A DNA stretch of 5,848 bases from Flavobacteriaceae bacterium (lineage in GTDB: Bacteria; Bacteroidota; Bacteroidia; Flavobacteriales; Flavobacteriaceae), in contig JABDLH010000288.1 in the NCBI GenBank assembly GCA_013003145.1, positions 1 to 5,848 of the forward strand. Reading direction: 5' to 3'. The translations under genes and the position numbers were made by a program. The notes under the pieces were generated by a model. It was not told the origin of the DNA and made no database searches. It saw only the letters and a program-made list of their open reading frames with translations. Below are positions 1 to 5,848 of the stretch, in pieces. How positions within the stretch are numbered: position 1 is the stretch's first letter; each line of letters starts with the position of its first letter.

Positions 1-311
1 AATTTCTCCTGCAGCTTGGCGACTTCCTGTTGTTGTTCCTGGTTCTTTCGCTCCAGGTTGACCAGGTCTGACTCGTAACGGGTATTCTGAATGCCCAGTT
101 GTTCTTTCTGGGTCCGTAGTTCCCGGATCTCGTTCAATTGCTGTTCGGCGCGTTTCTCCGCTTCTCCCAGGGCGTAACGCAATTGCTGTTCCCTTTCTAC
201 CAGGGCGCTCTGGCTGCTTTTGGTTTTCAGGGACTGGATATAATTTCCCAGGAAATAACCAGAAATAAGGGTGACCAGGGCAATTAAGATATAAATAGTT
301 GTCGGATCCAT
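1..311 (-). CDS. rmuC: RmuC-like protein, N-terminal part (cut by window edge)
   Basis: The first 103 codons are present; the 3' part lies outside the window. The ATG at 311 opens a frame with no stop to the edge. Residues about 6-22 (IYILIALVTLISGYFLG) form one membrane-spanning helix. From about residue 33 the protein is rich in Glu, Gln, Lys, Arg and Leu with heptad spacing, which is a long coiled coil. A single N-terminal anchor followed by a coiled coil is the N-terminal layout of RmuC, whose nuclease-like domain comes later and has been linked to limiting DNA inversions. That domain is not visible, so the name rests on layout and general resemblance; another membrane-anchored coiled-coil protein is possible. 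The gene lies 60 bases downstream of btuD in the same direction, so read-through from the B12 operon is possible. A TATCTTTA at 332-339 (minus strand) resembles a -7 box but has no -33 partner. Confidence 0.7.
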   Translation of the reverse strand, partial: MDPTTIYILIALVTLISGYFLGNYIQSLKTKSSQSALVEREQQLRYALGEAEKRAEQQLNEIRELRTQKEQLGIQNTRYESDLVNLERKNQEQQQEVAKLQEK

Positions 312-371
312 CAGCGGGTTGTTTGCTAGGGTAAAGATAGGAGTTTGCAGCTAAAATAGCGTTGTCTTGCG

Positions 372-1166
372 CTAGGATACGATCTTAAAATTCCCGGTCT
401 GCGGATCAAAGGAGATAAGATCTCCGGGGAACAGGGACTCAAAGCGTTTTTGTTCTATCAATTCACAGGGAGCTCCAAAGGAATTTTCCCGGTTGTCAAG
501 GATCAGCATACGGTCGCAAAGCTGTATGGCCAGGTCAACCTCATGGGTAGTAAAGAGGATGGTCTTGTCCATTTCGTGGGAGATGCGCTGCAGCAGTTTC
601 AGGATCTGCACCTTGTGGTAGAGATCCAGGTGGGTAGTTGGTTCATCTAGCAACATCAGCGGGGTGTCCTGGGCCAAAGCACGGGCGATGAGCACTTTTT
701 GCATCTGGCCGTCACTGAGTTCGTAGCATTTCTTGGCGTGCGAATTTTCCAAGCCGACCATGGCCAGTGCCTGCGAAATCTTTTCCCTGTCCCTGGCCTC
801 CAGTGTACCGATCCAATTGGTGTAGGGCTGCCTGCCTAATTGTACCAATTCCCATACGGTGAGATTTTTAGTGGCCAGCGGCTCGGTAAGTACCAGGCTG
901 ATGGCCTCTGCCAGTTCCCGGTTCCTGTAGGAATCCAGGTTCTTCCCCTTAAGGCGTACTTGTCCGGATAATGGGGGTTGTACCTGTCCCAGGGTACGCA
1001 ACAAGGTCGATTTCCCGATCCCGTTTACCCCGACAATTGCGGCAAAGTCCCCGGAATGCAATTCAAAGGAAATAGCCTCTGCGACAATCTTATCTCCCTT
1101 TTTTCCAGGGTAACCGACTGCCAGTTCCAGGACTTCTATGGCATTTGTTTTCGCTGTTTTGTTCAT
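372..1166 (-). CDS. btuD: ABC transporter ATP-binding protein, cobalamin (BtuD/FecE type)
   Basis: A 264-residue cytoplasmic ATPase that would power the BtuC permease. I place the start at the ATG at 1166; a longer reading to 1178 would need a TTG and adds only four residues. Visible motifs are Walker A GVNGIGKS (46-53), signature LSDGQ (150-154), Walker B PLMLLDEP (169-176, catalytic Glu175), D-loop with THLD (178-181) and switch His208. The length fits FecE/BtuD ATPases (about 250-270). The Q-loop is odd: the segment after the A-subdomain strand reads LVLTE (91-95), with no glutamine where one is usual. The gene starts 67 bases after the btuC stop, on the same strand, and has no Shine-Dalgarno sequence. 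By sequence alone it could serve siderophore or haem uptake; the B12 assignment comes from the adjoining riboswitch and receptor. The ATPase family is certain and the substrate is inferred. Confidence 0.9.
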   Translation of the reverse strand: MNKTAKTNAIEVLELAVGYPGKKGDKIVAEAISFELHSGDFAAIVGVNGIGKSTLLRTLGQVQPPLSGQVRLKGKNLDSYRNRELAEAISLVLTEPLATKNLTVWELVQLGRQPYTNWIGTLEARDREKISQALAMVGLENSHAKKCYELSDGQMQKVLIARALAQDTPLMLLDEPTTHLDLYHKVQILKLLQRISHEMDKTILFTTHEVDLAIQLCDRMLILDNRENSFGAPCELIEQKRFESLFPGDLISFDPQTGNFKIVS

Positions 1167-1233
1167 GGTACAGGACAAAAATACGTTTAAATGTCGGGAT
1201 GCAGCTACCCTTTAGGCATCACGCTTACTACCA

Positions 1234-2265
1234 TCAGAAGATCATTTTTCGTTTACGTACCAATAACCAGATGACAACTGGTGCCCCGATAATAGAGGTA
1301 ATAGCATTGATAGGTAACACATAGGAGGAGGAAGGTAGCTGTGCTAGGGTATCGCAGAGCAATAAAAGGATAGCACCATAGAGGATCACTGCAGGGACCA
1401 GGACCTTGTGGTCCGTGGTGTCAAAGATCTGCCGGGTCAGGTGGGGTACAGCAAGACCGATAAAGGCAACGGGTCCTGCAAAGGCTGTTACGGCACCAGC
1501 TAATAAACCCGTGGCTCCTATGATGATGTATCGTGATCGCTGCAAGGAAGTACCCATGCTGCGGGCGTAATGTTCTCCTAAGAGCAGGGCATTTAAAGGT
1601 TTTATAGAAATAATACTGAGTGCAATACCCAGTAGCAGAATAACGCCCAATAAGCCCAACTGCGGCCAGGAGAGGTTGCCCAGGCTGCCATAGGACCAGA
1701 AGATATACTGCCGTAATTTCTCGGCATTAGAAAAATAAGAGAGCACGGTAACCACTGCTGTAGTTACACTCCCGAACATCAGCCCGATGATCAGCAGGGC
1801 CATGGTGTCTTTGATCCGTGCCGCGACGCCCAATACCGCCAATAAGACCAGGAAACTGCCCGCACTTGCTGCAATAGCTAAAGTAACGTCATTGATCAGC
1901 AGGCTGCCTACCCAGCCCGAAATAAGTCCTGAACCCATGATCAGCAGGGCTACACCCAGGCTCGCCCCGGAGCTTATACCCAGCACAAAAGGACCGGCCA
2001 GGGGGTTGCGGAACAGGGTCTGCATCAGTAGTCCGCTCAGTGAAAGCCCGGCACCAACAAGTATGGCTGTAAAGGCCTTGGGCAGACGGTAATTCCAGAT
2101 GATATAACGCCAGGAATCTTCAGCAACGGTACCTCCTATAATGGCGTTAAAGGTATCTTTTAACGGGATGGCCACAGAACCCAGGCCTGTATTCAGCAGG
2201 AATGCTGCGAGCAAGAGCAGTGCCAGCAGTAGAAAGGGCAGGCGGTATGATTTTTTAGGGTTCAC
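1234..2265 (-). CDS. btuC: FecCD-family ABC permease, cobalamin (BtuC type)
   Basis: A 343-residue inner-membrane permease, the usual size for BtuC/FecD/FhuB-half proteins, which form a homodimer with about ten helices per chain. Hydrophobic helices run throughout, from residues 9-27 to 323-336. Family hallmarks are RLPKAFTAILVGAGLSLSG (60-78), QTLFRNPLAGPFVLGISSGA (82-101), the cytoplasmic loop LLGEHYARSMGTSLQRSR (228-245) that contacts the ATPase, and GPVAFIGLAVPHLTR (264-278). The start is a GTG at 2265. It is forced: the frame upstream reaches a stop within five codons and has no ATG. The GTG overlaps the btuF stop as GTGA, which suggests translational coupling with btuF and fits the lack of a Shine-Dalgarno site. 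The family is certain. Cobalamin as substrate is inferred from the adjoining btuF, riboswitch and receptor. Confidence 0.92.
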   Translation of the reverse strand: MNPKKSYRLPFLLLALLLLAAFLLNTGLGSVAIPLKDTFNAIIGGTVAEDSWRYIIWNYRLPKAFTAILVGAGLSLSGLLMQTLFRNPLAGPFVLGISSGASLGVALLIMGSGLISGWVGSLLINDVTLAIAASAGSFLVLLAVLGVAARIKDTMALLIIGLMFGSVTTAVVTVLSYFSNAEKLRQYIFWSYGSLGNLSWPQLGLLGVILLLGIALSIISIKPLNALLLGEHYARSMGTSLQRSRYIIIGATGLLAGAVTAFAGPVAFIGLAVPHLTRQIFDTTDHKVLVPAVILYGAILLLLCDTLAQLPSSSYVLPINAITSIIGAPVVIWLLVRKRKMIF

Positions 2266-3413
2266 TCGGCCAGGGGTTTAAAGAAAAAGGGCTCATGCGA
2301 AGGCAGTAAGCCGGGATGCAGTAAAGATATAAGGTCTTTTAGAACAAGATCCGGGCGGTTGGGTGCCAGTTCGTAATATAAAAGCCCGCCGGTTGTACCT
2401 GTAGTCCGGGCAAAGGTGAATACCTGTTTTTCCCGGAATGCACTGAACTGGCTGTAATGCCGGTTGGCCTCCTGCATCTCGGTGTAACTTGTATACTGGG
2501 ATGGGGATACCCAGCTGTCTGCGTCCTTAGCCCTGTCAAGGACACTTTCTATACTCAGGGAAAGGCTGCCGCTGTCCGTATTACCACTCCAGAGGTAGTT
2601 GGCATTGGCATCCTCGAGGAAACGGGCCATCCAGCTATTGCCACCGGGCAGGTACCAGATGTCTTTATAAAGCGCACCACAGAGTACTGTAGGGCGTTGC
2701 GGGACATTGGCGGCCAGTTTTTTGGCCTCCAGGTAATCTTTTTCAATGCTTTTAAAAATGCTGTCAGCCAACTGTTCTTTACCGAAAAAAGGGGCAAAGA
2801 ATTTGATCCATTCCGCTTTACCCAGGGGGGAGTTCTCTGTCCAGTCCCCGTTATAGGCCACAGGGATCCCCGAGCGTTGGACTACATCATATGCCTTGTT
2901 CTGGTTATCTATGGAGAAGCCAACGACCAGGTCCGGTTGAAGGGCCAGTAATTTTTCGGTGTTTATGGCTTCGTTACTGCCCACATCGGTTACTTTTCCG
3001 GCATCGACACGTTTTCTTGTTTCTTCAGAGGAAATGTAACGGGTCTCCGGGAAGCCTACCAATCGATCGATGACACCCAGTGACTCCAAGGCAGGGATGT
3101 GGGTGGTAGAGGTCACCACGATCCGCTCAACGGGGGTAGCGATGATGGCGTCATAAGCGTCGCGGTCAAAAGTAGTATAGGCCAACTGCTCTTGCGGAAC
3201 TAACAGGTAACGAAACGGTTTTTCGGCCCCTGGCCAGGGGGAGTTTACCTCTAAAAGGCTTATGCCGTTGCTGTCCTGGCTGATCGATAAACCGGATGCA
3301 TAGGTGATACGGGTCGTGTTTTGGGGCTCTTGTTGTGGTAATTCATTTTCCTTTTTTTCCGTTTTGCAGGAAATCAGGCAGAAGATAGCGGAGAGGAACA
3401 GGAGTCTTTTCAA
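2262..3413 (-). CDS. btuF: Cobalamin ABC transporter substrate-binding lipoprotein (BtuF/FecB type)
   Basis: A 383-residue lipoprotein that would capture cobalamin in the periplasm and hand it to BtuC. The N-terminus is a signal peptidase II signal with lipobox LISC (13-16), so Cys16 should be lipidated. A polar linker follows, then a beta-rich extension (about 34-85, with NSPWPGAEKPFRYLLVP at 57-73). Such an extension is familiar from Bacteroidota and archaeal FecB-like proteins but absent from the shorter E. coli BtuF. The type III binding-protein fold starts near RIVVTSTTHIPALESLGV (97-114), continues through VTDVGSNEAINTEKLLALQPDLVVG (141-165), and its C-terminal lobe runs from about 242 to the end. 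The start is a TTG at 3413: there is no in-frame ATG or GTG between it and the upstream TAA, and the next Met is residue 262. The gene is first in the minus-strand unit, close behind a consensus promoter. A siderophore or haem ligand cannot be excluded from this protein alone. Confidence 0.88.
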   Translation of the reverse strand: MKRLLFLSAIFCLISCKTEKKENELPQQEPQNTTRITYASGLSISQDSNGISLLEVNSPWPGAEKPFRYLLVPQEQLAYTTFDRDAYDAIIATPVERIVVTSTTHIPALESLGVIDRLVGFPETRYISSEETRKRVDAGKVTDVGSNEAINTEKLLALQPDLVVGFSIDNQNKAYDVVQRSGIPVAYNGDWTENSPLGKAEWIKFFAPFFGKEQLADSIFKSIEKDYLEAKKLAANVPQRPTVLCGALYKDIWYLPGGNSWMARFLEDANANYLWSGNTDSGSLSLSIESVLDRAKDADSWVSPSQYTSYTEMQEANRHYSQFSAFREKQVFTFARTTGTTGGLLYYELAPNRPDLVLKDLISLLHPGLLPSHEPFFFKPLAE

Positions 3414-3435
3414 AGTGGTATATGTAGATCGGTAC

Positions 3436-3466
3436 CAAAAGTAAGATTAAAAAAAAGTTGAACAAA
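3436..3466 (-). promoter_or_regulatory. Bacteroidota-type promoter of the btuFCD unit
   Basis: On the minus strand a -33 TTTG (3463-3466) is followed, 19 bases later, by TACTTTTG (3436-3443). This is a perfect fit to the Bacteroidota housekeeping sigma consensus (TTG, about 19 bases, TAnnTTTG). The predicted start site near 3430 leaves a leader of only about 15-18 bases before the btuF TTG at 3413, too short for a riboswitch. An A/T-rich spacer, eight T on this strand, lies between the boxes. The match is seen directly; promoter activity is inferred. Confidence 0.7.
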
Positions 3467-3472
3467 ATTGTT

Positions 3473-3480
3473 TACCTTGG
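3473..3480 (+). promoter_or_regulatory. Possible -7 element of the btuB/riboswitch promoter
   Basis: TACCTTGG matches TAnnTTTG at all but one position. It sits about six bases before 3486, exactly where the riboswitch P1 helix begins and where transcription would be expected to start. No TTG lies 19-21 bases upstream; the region there is a run of A (3449-3456). It is reported because it is the best-placed candidate, not because the match is strong. If right, it overlaps the divergent btuF promoter, whose -33 box is at 3463-3466. Confidence 0.25.
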
Positions 3481-3485
3481 CTGCC

Positions 3486-3696
3486 GAATATTGGTTCTCA
3501 ATATTTTTCTAAGTATTGGGATTAAAAGGGAATCCGGTGAGATGAGGTGTAATGCCTTGTAAAATCCGGAGCTGTTCCCGCAACTGTAAGCTCTGTTCCC
3601 TGTTCAGGGAATGCCTGCTGCAACTTCAACACCACTGCCAGTTTAATGGCGGGAAGGTATGCAGACAGGACGCAAGCCAGGAGACCTGCCTTATTC
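3486..3696 (+). promoter_or_regulatory. Cobalamin (B12) riboswitch aptamer
   Basis: This is a class I cobalamin riboswitch (Rfam family RF00174 type) in the leader of btuB. Conserved pieces appear in the right order: AAAAGGGAATCCGGTGAGA (3524-3542), AAATCCGGAGCTG (3562-3574), CCGCAACTGTAAG (3578-3590), CCACTGCC with TGGCGGGAAGG (3632-3658), and the B12 box GCAAGCCAGGAGACCTGCC (3672-3690). Flanking helices support the ends: GAATA (3486-3490) pairs with TATTC (3692-3696) to close P1, and CAATA (3499-3503) pairs with TATTG (3514-3518). CCGG (3534-3537) pairs with CCGG (3566-3569). A perfect hairpin, TTCCCTG/CAGGGAA at about 3596-3611, is a peripheral arm. Bound cobalamin normally lowers expression of the downstream gene, here the outer-membrane receptor. 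Confidence 0.96.
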
Positions 3697-3775
3697 AAAA
3701 TCAATTATCTATAAACTTCGGGAAAAAGTTTAGGTATGGTCACATATCCATACGCCCGTTTAATTCAATTTAAAA
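3697..3775 (+). promoter_or_regulatory. Expression-platform region between riboswitch and btuB
   Basis: Seventy-nine bases separate the aptamer from the btuB ATG. They hold a hairpin with a perfect 6-bp stem, GTATGG (3734-3739) with CCATAC (3748-3753), and an 8-base loop (TCACATAT). CGGG (3719-3722) can extend it with CCCG (3755-3758) across an internal loop. A competing hairpin, AAACTT (3713-3718) with AAGTTT (3726-3731), uses part of the same sequence. Neither stem is followed by a T run, so this is not an intrinsic terminator, and there is no Shine-Dalgarno sequence before the ATG. Control of translation is the likelier mode. The pairings are visible; their role is inferred. Confidence 0.5.
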
Positions 3776-5644
3776 ATGAACAAAAGACATCTTTTCTTTT
3801 GTGGTGCTGTAATGGCGCTCAGCTGTGTATGGGCACAGCAAATTCCCGGGGATTCTACTGCCGTGGAAATCCTGGATGAGGTTGTTGTAAGCGACAGCCG
3901 TTTTGCCCTGAAAAGGGAATATTCCGGGAAGACCGTAATTAGTATAGGCCCGGAAGAGTTACAAAAATATTCGGGGCGTTCCGTGGCCGAAGTGATCAAT
4001 ACCCGGAGTGGCCTGGAGATCGCCGGAAGCAGGGGAAGGCCGGGTGAAGTACTGGGCGTCTATGCCCGGGGAGGTCGCGGGCGACAGGTGCTTGTCCTGG
4101 TCGACGGGGTACGAGTATCTGATCCTTCTTCATTTGCCCAGGAATACGACCTGCGTTACCTGGGGACGGATAATATCGCTTCCATAGAGATCATCAAGGG
4201 AGCTGCCAGTACCTTGTACGGGTCTAATGCCGCTACGGCGGTGATCAGTATTATGACTAAAAAAGCCTCAGGGGAACCGCTGAGCGGGCATTTTGAGAGT
4301 AGCCTGGGAACCAACCAGGCCCAGGACGGGCAACAGTATAATATCTCCGAATTTTCAAATATCGCAAGAGTAGGAGGGACAGCAGGAAATTTGAGTTATA
4401 GTGCTGATGTTTCCAATGCCTATTCAGGAAACCTTTCCTCTTTGGTCACCCCGGGAGATGAAGAGGATGTCTTCTCCCGTTTCCAGGCCAGGCTGGGCCT
4501 GGGCTATATATGGTCTTCAAATAGCCACATCAGGGTCTATGGTAACCAGACTAAATTACGATCGGATTACGACGAGTCTTTTGGCCTGGTCGATGCGCCC
4601 TACCAGTTCCGCAGCGAACAGAAAAGGGCAGGGCTGGCTGCAGTCTTCGGTTATGATCAGGGGGAAGTGAATATCAATGCCGCGGTATCCGAATTTGATT
4701 CGGAGAATATCAGCGCATTCCCGGGTACTTTCAGCGGGCAGACCTGGGTTATTGATGCTTTCAATAAATACACCTTTAATGACAAATTCTATACGCTCCT
4801 GGGTGTTAATTACAACCGGGAAAAGGCAGACCTGGAAGAAAGCCCTTCTTTTACACTGCTGGATCCCTACCTGAATGCCGTATACATATCCGGATCGGGG
4901 CTGAACCTTAACGCAGGTATTAGGCTGAATACCCACTCTGAATACGGGGAGCAGCTGGTCTACAACCTGAACCCCTCATATTCCATATCTACGGGAGAAG
5001 GCTACGTAAAACTACTGGCCTCCTGGGCTACATCGTATATCACGCCTTCCCTATCCCAGCTTTTCGGGGCATTCGGGGCTAACCCGGACCTGGAACCGGA
5101 GACCAACAGGACCCTGGAAGGAGGACTGGAGTGGGCTGCATCGGATCGCTTCCGCATCTCCGGGCTCTATTTTAACCGGGAAGAAGAGAATTTCGTGTTT
5201 TTTGACAATGTAGCTTTTGTCTATAACAATTCCCGGGATGTGATCGAGGCCCAGGGGGTGGAGCTGGAACTTTCCTGGCTGGCCTCGGAACAATGGAATA
5301 TAAGCGGGAATTACACCTTCACTGAACGCAGTGGTGATAATGCTATCCGTATCCCTAAGCACAAGCTGAATGCCAATGTGGATTACCGTTTTTCGGACAA
5401 GGGGTTGATTTCACTGAGGTATGCGTACACAGGGACACGAAAAGACACGGATTTCAGCACCTTTACCGATGTGGAACTGGATCCGTTCTCCCTGGTAAAC
5501 CTGTATGCCTCGAGGGATGTGATCCCGGGAAAGCTTAAAGTCTTCCTCAATGCCGAGAACATCCTGAACGCCGACTATACAGAAGTGATCGGCTTCAGTA
5601 CCCGGGGACGGAATGTCCGGCTAGGGTTTATCCTGGACCTGTAA
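3776..5644 (+). CDS. btuB: TonB-dependent outer-membrane receptor, cobalamin (BtuB type)
   Basis: A 622-residue outer-membrane receptor, close in length to E. coli BtuB (614). It has a signal peptide (residues 1-20, cleavage after VWA) and then a TonB-box-like EILDEVVVSDSR (31-42). The plug domain runs from about 45 to 165, with QVLVLVDGVRVSDP (104-117) and SIEIIKGAASTLYGSNAATA (136-155). A long beta-barrel follows, with alternating aromatic strands and a C-terminal strand, VRLGFILDL, that ends in Leu instead of the common Phe. It lacks the N-terminal carboxypeptidase-like domain of SusC-type receptors. The ATG at 3776 is the only good start and follows an A-rich stretch without a Shine-Dalgarno site, as usual in this phylum. 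The cobalamin riboswitch immediately upstream and the divergent btuFCD genes point to B12 or related corrinoids. No BtuG-like or SusD-like partner is adjacent. The receptor class is certain and the substrate is strongly inferred. Confidence 0.93.
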   Translation: MNKRHLFFCGAVMALSCVWAQQIPGDSTAVEILDEVVVSDSRFALKREYSGKTVISIGPEELQKYSGRSVAEVINTRSGLEIAGSRGRPGEVLGVYARGGRGRQVLVLVDGVRVSDPSSFAQEYDLRYLGTDNIASIEIIKGAASTLYGSNAATAVISIMTKKASGEPLSGHFESSLGTNQAQDGQQYNISEFSNIARVGGTAGNLSYSADVSNAYSGNLSSLVTPGDEEDVFSRFQARLGLGYIWSSNSHIRVYGNQTKLRSDYDESFGLVDAPYQFRSEQKRAGLAAVFGYDQGEVNINAAVSEFDSENISAFPGTFSGQTWVIDAFNKYTFNDKFYTLLGVNYNREKADLEESPSFTLLDPYLNAVYISGSGLNLNAGIRLNTHSEYGEQLVYNLNPSYSISTGEGYVKLLASWATSYITPSLSQLFGAFGANPDLEPETNRTLEGGLEWAASDRFRISGLYFNREEENFVFFDNVAFVYNNSRDVIEAQGVELELSWLASEQWNISGNYTFTERSGDNAIRIPKHKLNANVDYRFSDKGLISLRYAYTGTRKDTDFSTFTDVELDPFSLVNLYASRDVIPGKLKVFLNAENILNADYTEVIGFSTRGRNVRLGFILDL

Positions 5645-5651
5645 ACAAAAA

Positions 5652-5675
5652 AACGGCCCGCAATCGCGGGCCGTT
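5652..5675. terminator. Bidirectional intrinsic terminator
   Basis: A perfect 10-bp G+C-rich stem, AACGGCCCGC (5652-5661) with GCGGGCCGTT (5666-5675), has a 4-base loop (AATC). It lies between btuB, which ends at 5644, and the converging gene that ends at 5700. On the minus strand the stem runs into seven T (the A run at 5647-5653 on the plus strand), a classic terminator. On the plus strand it is followed by the looser T-rich GTATTTTATATTT. Confidence 0.9.
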
Positions 5676-5699
5676 GTATTTTATATTTCTTAACAATGA

Positions 5700-5848
5700 T
5701 TATTCTATCTCCGGAAGGTAGAAATCCTTGTCCAATACCATGTTGTCCTTTAGCGGGCTGAACATTTTGCTAGTCGTAAAAGCCTCTGCAGGCATGTCTA
5801 CCGTAAAGTCGATCTTAGCACCGGCACCGGTGATCTCCTGTATGGCCC
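5700..5848 (-). CDS. Unrecognised protein, C-terminal end (cut by window edge)
   Basis: An open frame of 48 codons runs from the window edge to a TAA at 5700-5702. I read it as a real gene end because it stops 24 bases before a strong minus-strand terminator, stays open to the edge and has ordinary protein composition. The tail reads KIDFTVDMPAEAF (11-23 of the visible part), then SKMFSPLKDNMVLDKDF and LPEIE at the end. It looks soluble, acidic at the very end, with no membrane segment. I do not recognise a family and give no function. It converges with btuB, so it is not part of either B12 unit. Confidence 0.7.
   Translation of the reverse strand, partial: AIQEITGAGAKIDFTVDMPAEAFTTSKMFSPLKDNMVLDKDFYLPEIE

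Noticed and set aside
350..360. Small palindrome GCTAAAATAGC between btuD and rmuC as a terminator
   Set aside because: The stem is only 4 bp, not G+C-rich and has no T run, so it is unlikely to end the btuFCD transcript.
1167..1178. Longer btuD start at a TTG (1178)
   Set aside because: An ATG four codons later (1166) is a better start, and the TTG overlaps a promoter-like TATTTTTG.
2457..2951. Plus-strand open frame of 164 codons inside btuF
   Set aside because: It lies wholly antisense to a well-supported lipoprotein gene, resembles no protein, and is expected by chance from the codon pattern of the opposite strand.
3528..3579. Pairing of GGGAA (3528-3532) with TTCCC (3575-3579) as an aptamer helix
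   Set aside because: As I recall the E. coli btuB riboswitch, it keeps GGGAA but lacks the matching CCC at this place, so the pairing is probably fortuitous.
3522..3773. Short open frames on both strands across the btuF-btuB gap
   Set aside because: They overlap the conserved cobalamin riboswitch, which fully explains the sequence conservation there.
4556..4936. Minus-strand open frame of 126 codons inside btuB
   Set aside because: It is antisense to the beta-barrel coding region, has no recognisable domain and no promoter or start context.
1..5848. Mobile elements, CRISPR arrays, tRNA or rRNA genes, attachment sites
   Set aside because: I saw no transposase, terminal inverted repeats, spaced direct repeats, or tRNA-like folds on either strand.

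Overview
The window reads as chromosomal DNA of a member of the Bacteroidota, most likely a flavobacterium. The reasons are the absence of Shine-Dalgarno sequences before every gene, a textbook Bacteroidota promoter (TTG, 19 bases, TAnnTTTG), an A-rich run just before the main ATG, and the style of the proteins (a FecB-type lipoprotein with a beta-rich N-terminal extension, and a TonB-dependent receptor with an ILDEVVV segment). I cannot name the genus.

The core, about 372-5644, is a vitamin B12 (cobalamin) uptake locus built as two diverging units. To the left, on the minus strand, lie a lipoprotein substrate-binding protein (btuF-like, TTG start), an inner-membrane permease (btuC-like, GTG start, 4-base overlap with btuF) and an ATPase (btuD-like, 67 bases further on). 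To the right, on the plus strand, lies a btuB-like TonB-dependent outer-membrane receptor, preceded by a clear cobalamin riboswitch at 3486-3696. The 362-base gap between btuF and btuB holds the strong btuF promoter, the riboswitch and a short expression-platform region. The receptor would carry cobalamin across the outer membrane using TonB energy, the lipoprotein would bind it in the periplasm, and the BtuC/BtuD transporter would pump it into the cytoplasm. The ABC proteins alone could equally be a siderophore or haem system; the riboswitch and the divergent receptor make B12 the best reading.

The flanks hold two partial genes, both on the minus strand. At the left edge (1-311) is the N-terminal part of an RmuC-like membrane-anchored coiled-coil protein, downstream of btuD in the same direction. 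At the right edge (5700-5848) is the C-terminal end of a gene I do not recognise. It converges on btuB, and a strong bidirectional terminator separates the two.

Nothing here looks like an undescribed system, mobile element, CRISPR array or phage remnant. The points worth checking are regulatory: the riboswitch covers only the receptor arm, the riboswitch seems to act without a terminator or Shine-Dalgarno site, two of the three transporter genes use non-ATG starts, and the ATPase lacks the usual Q-loop glutamine.
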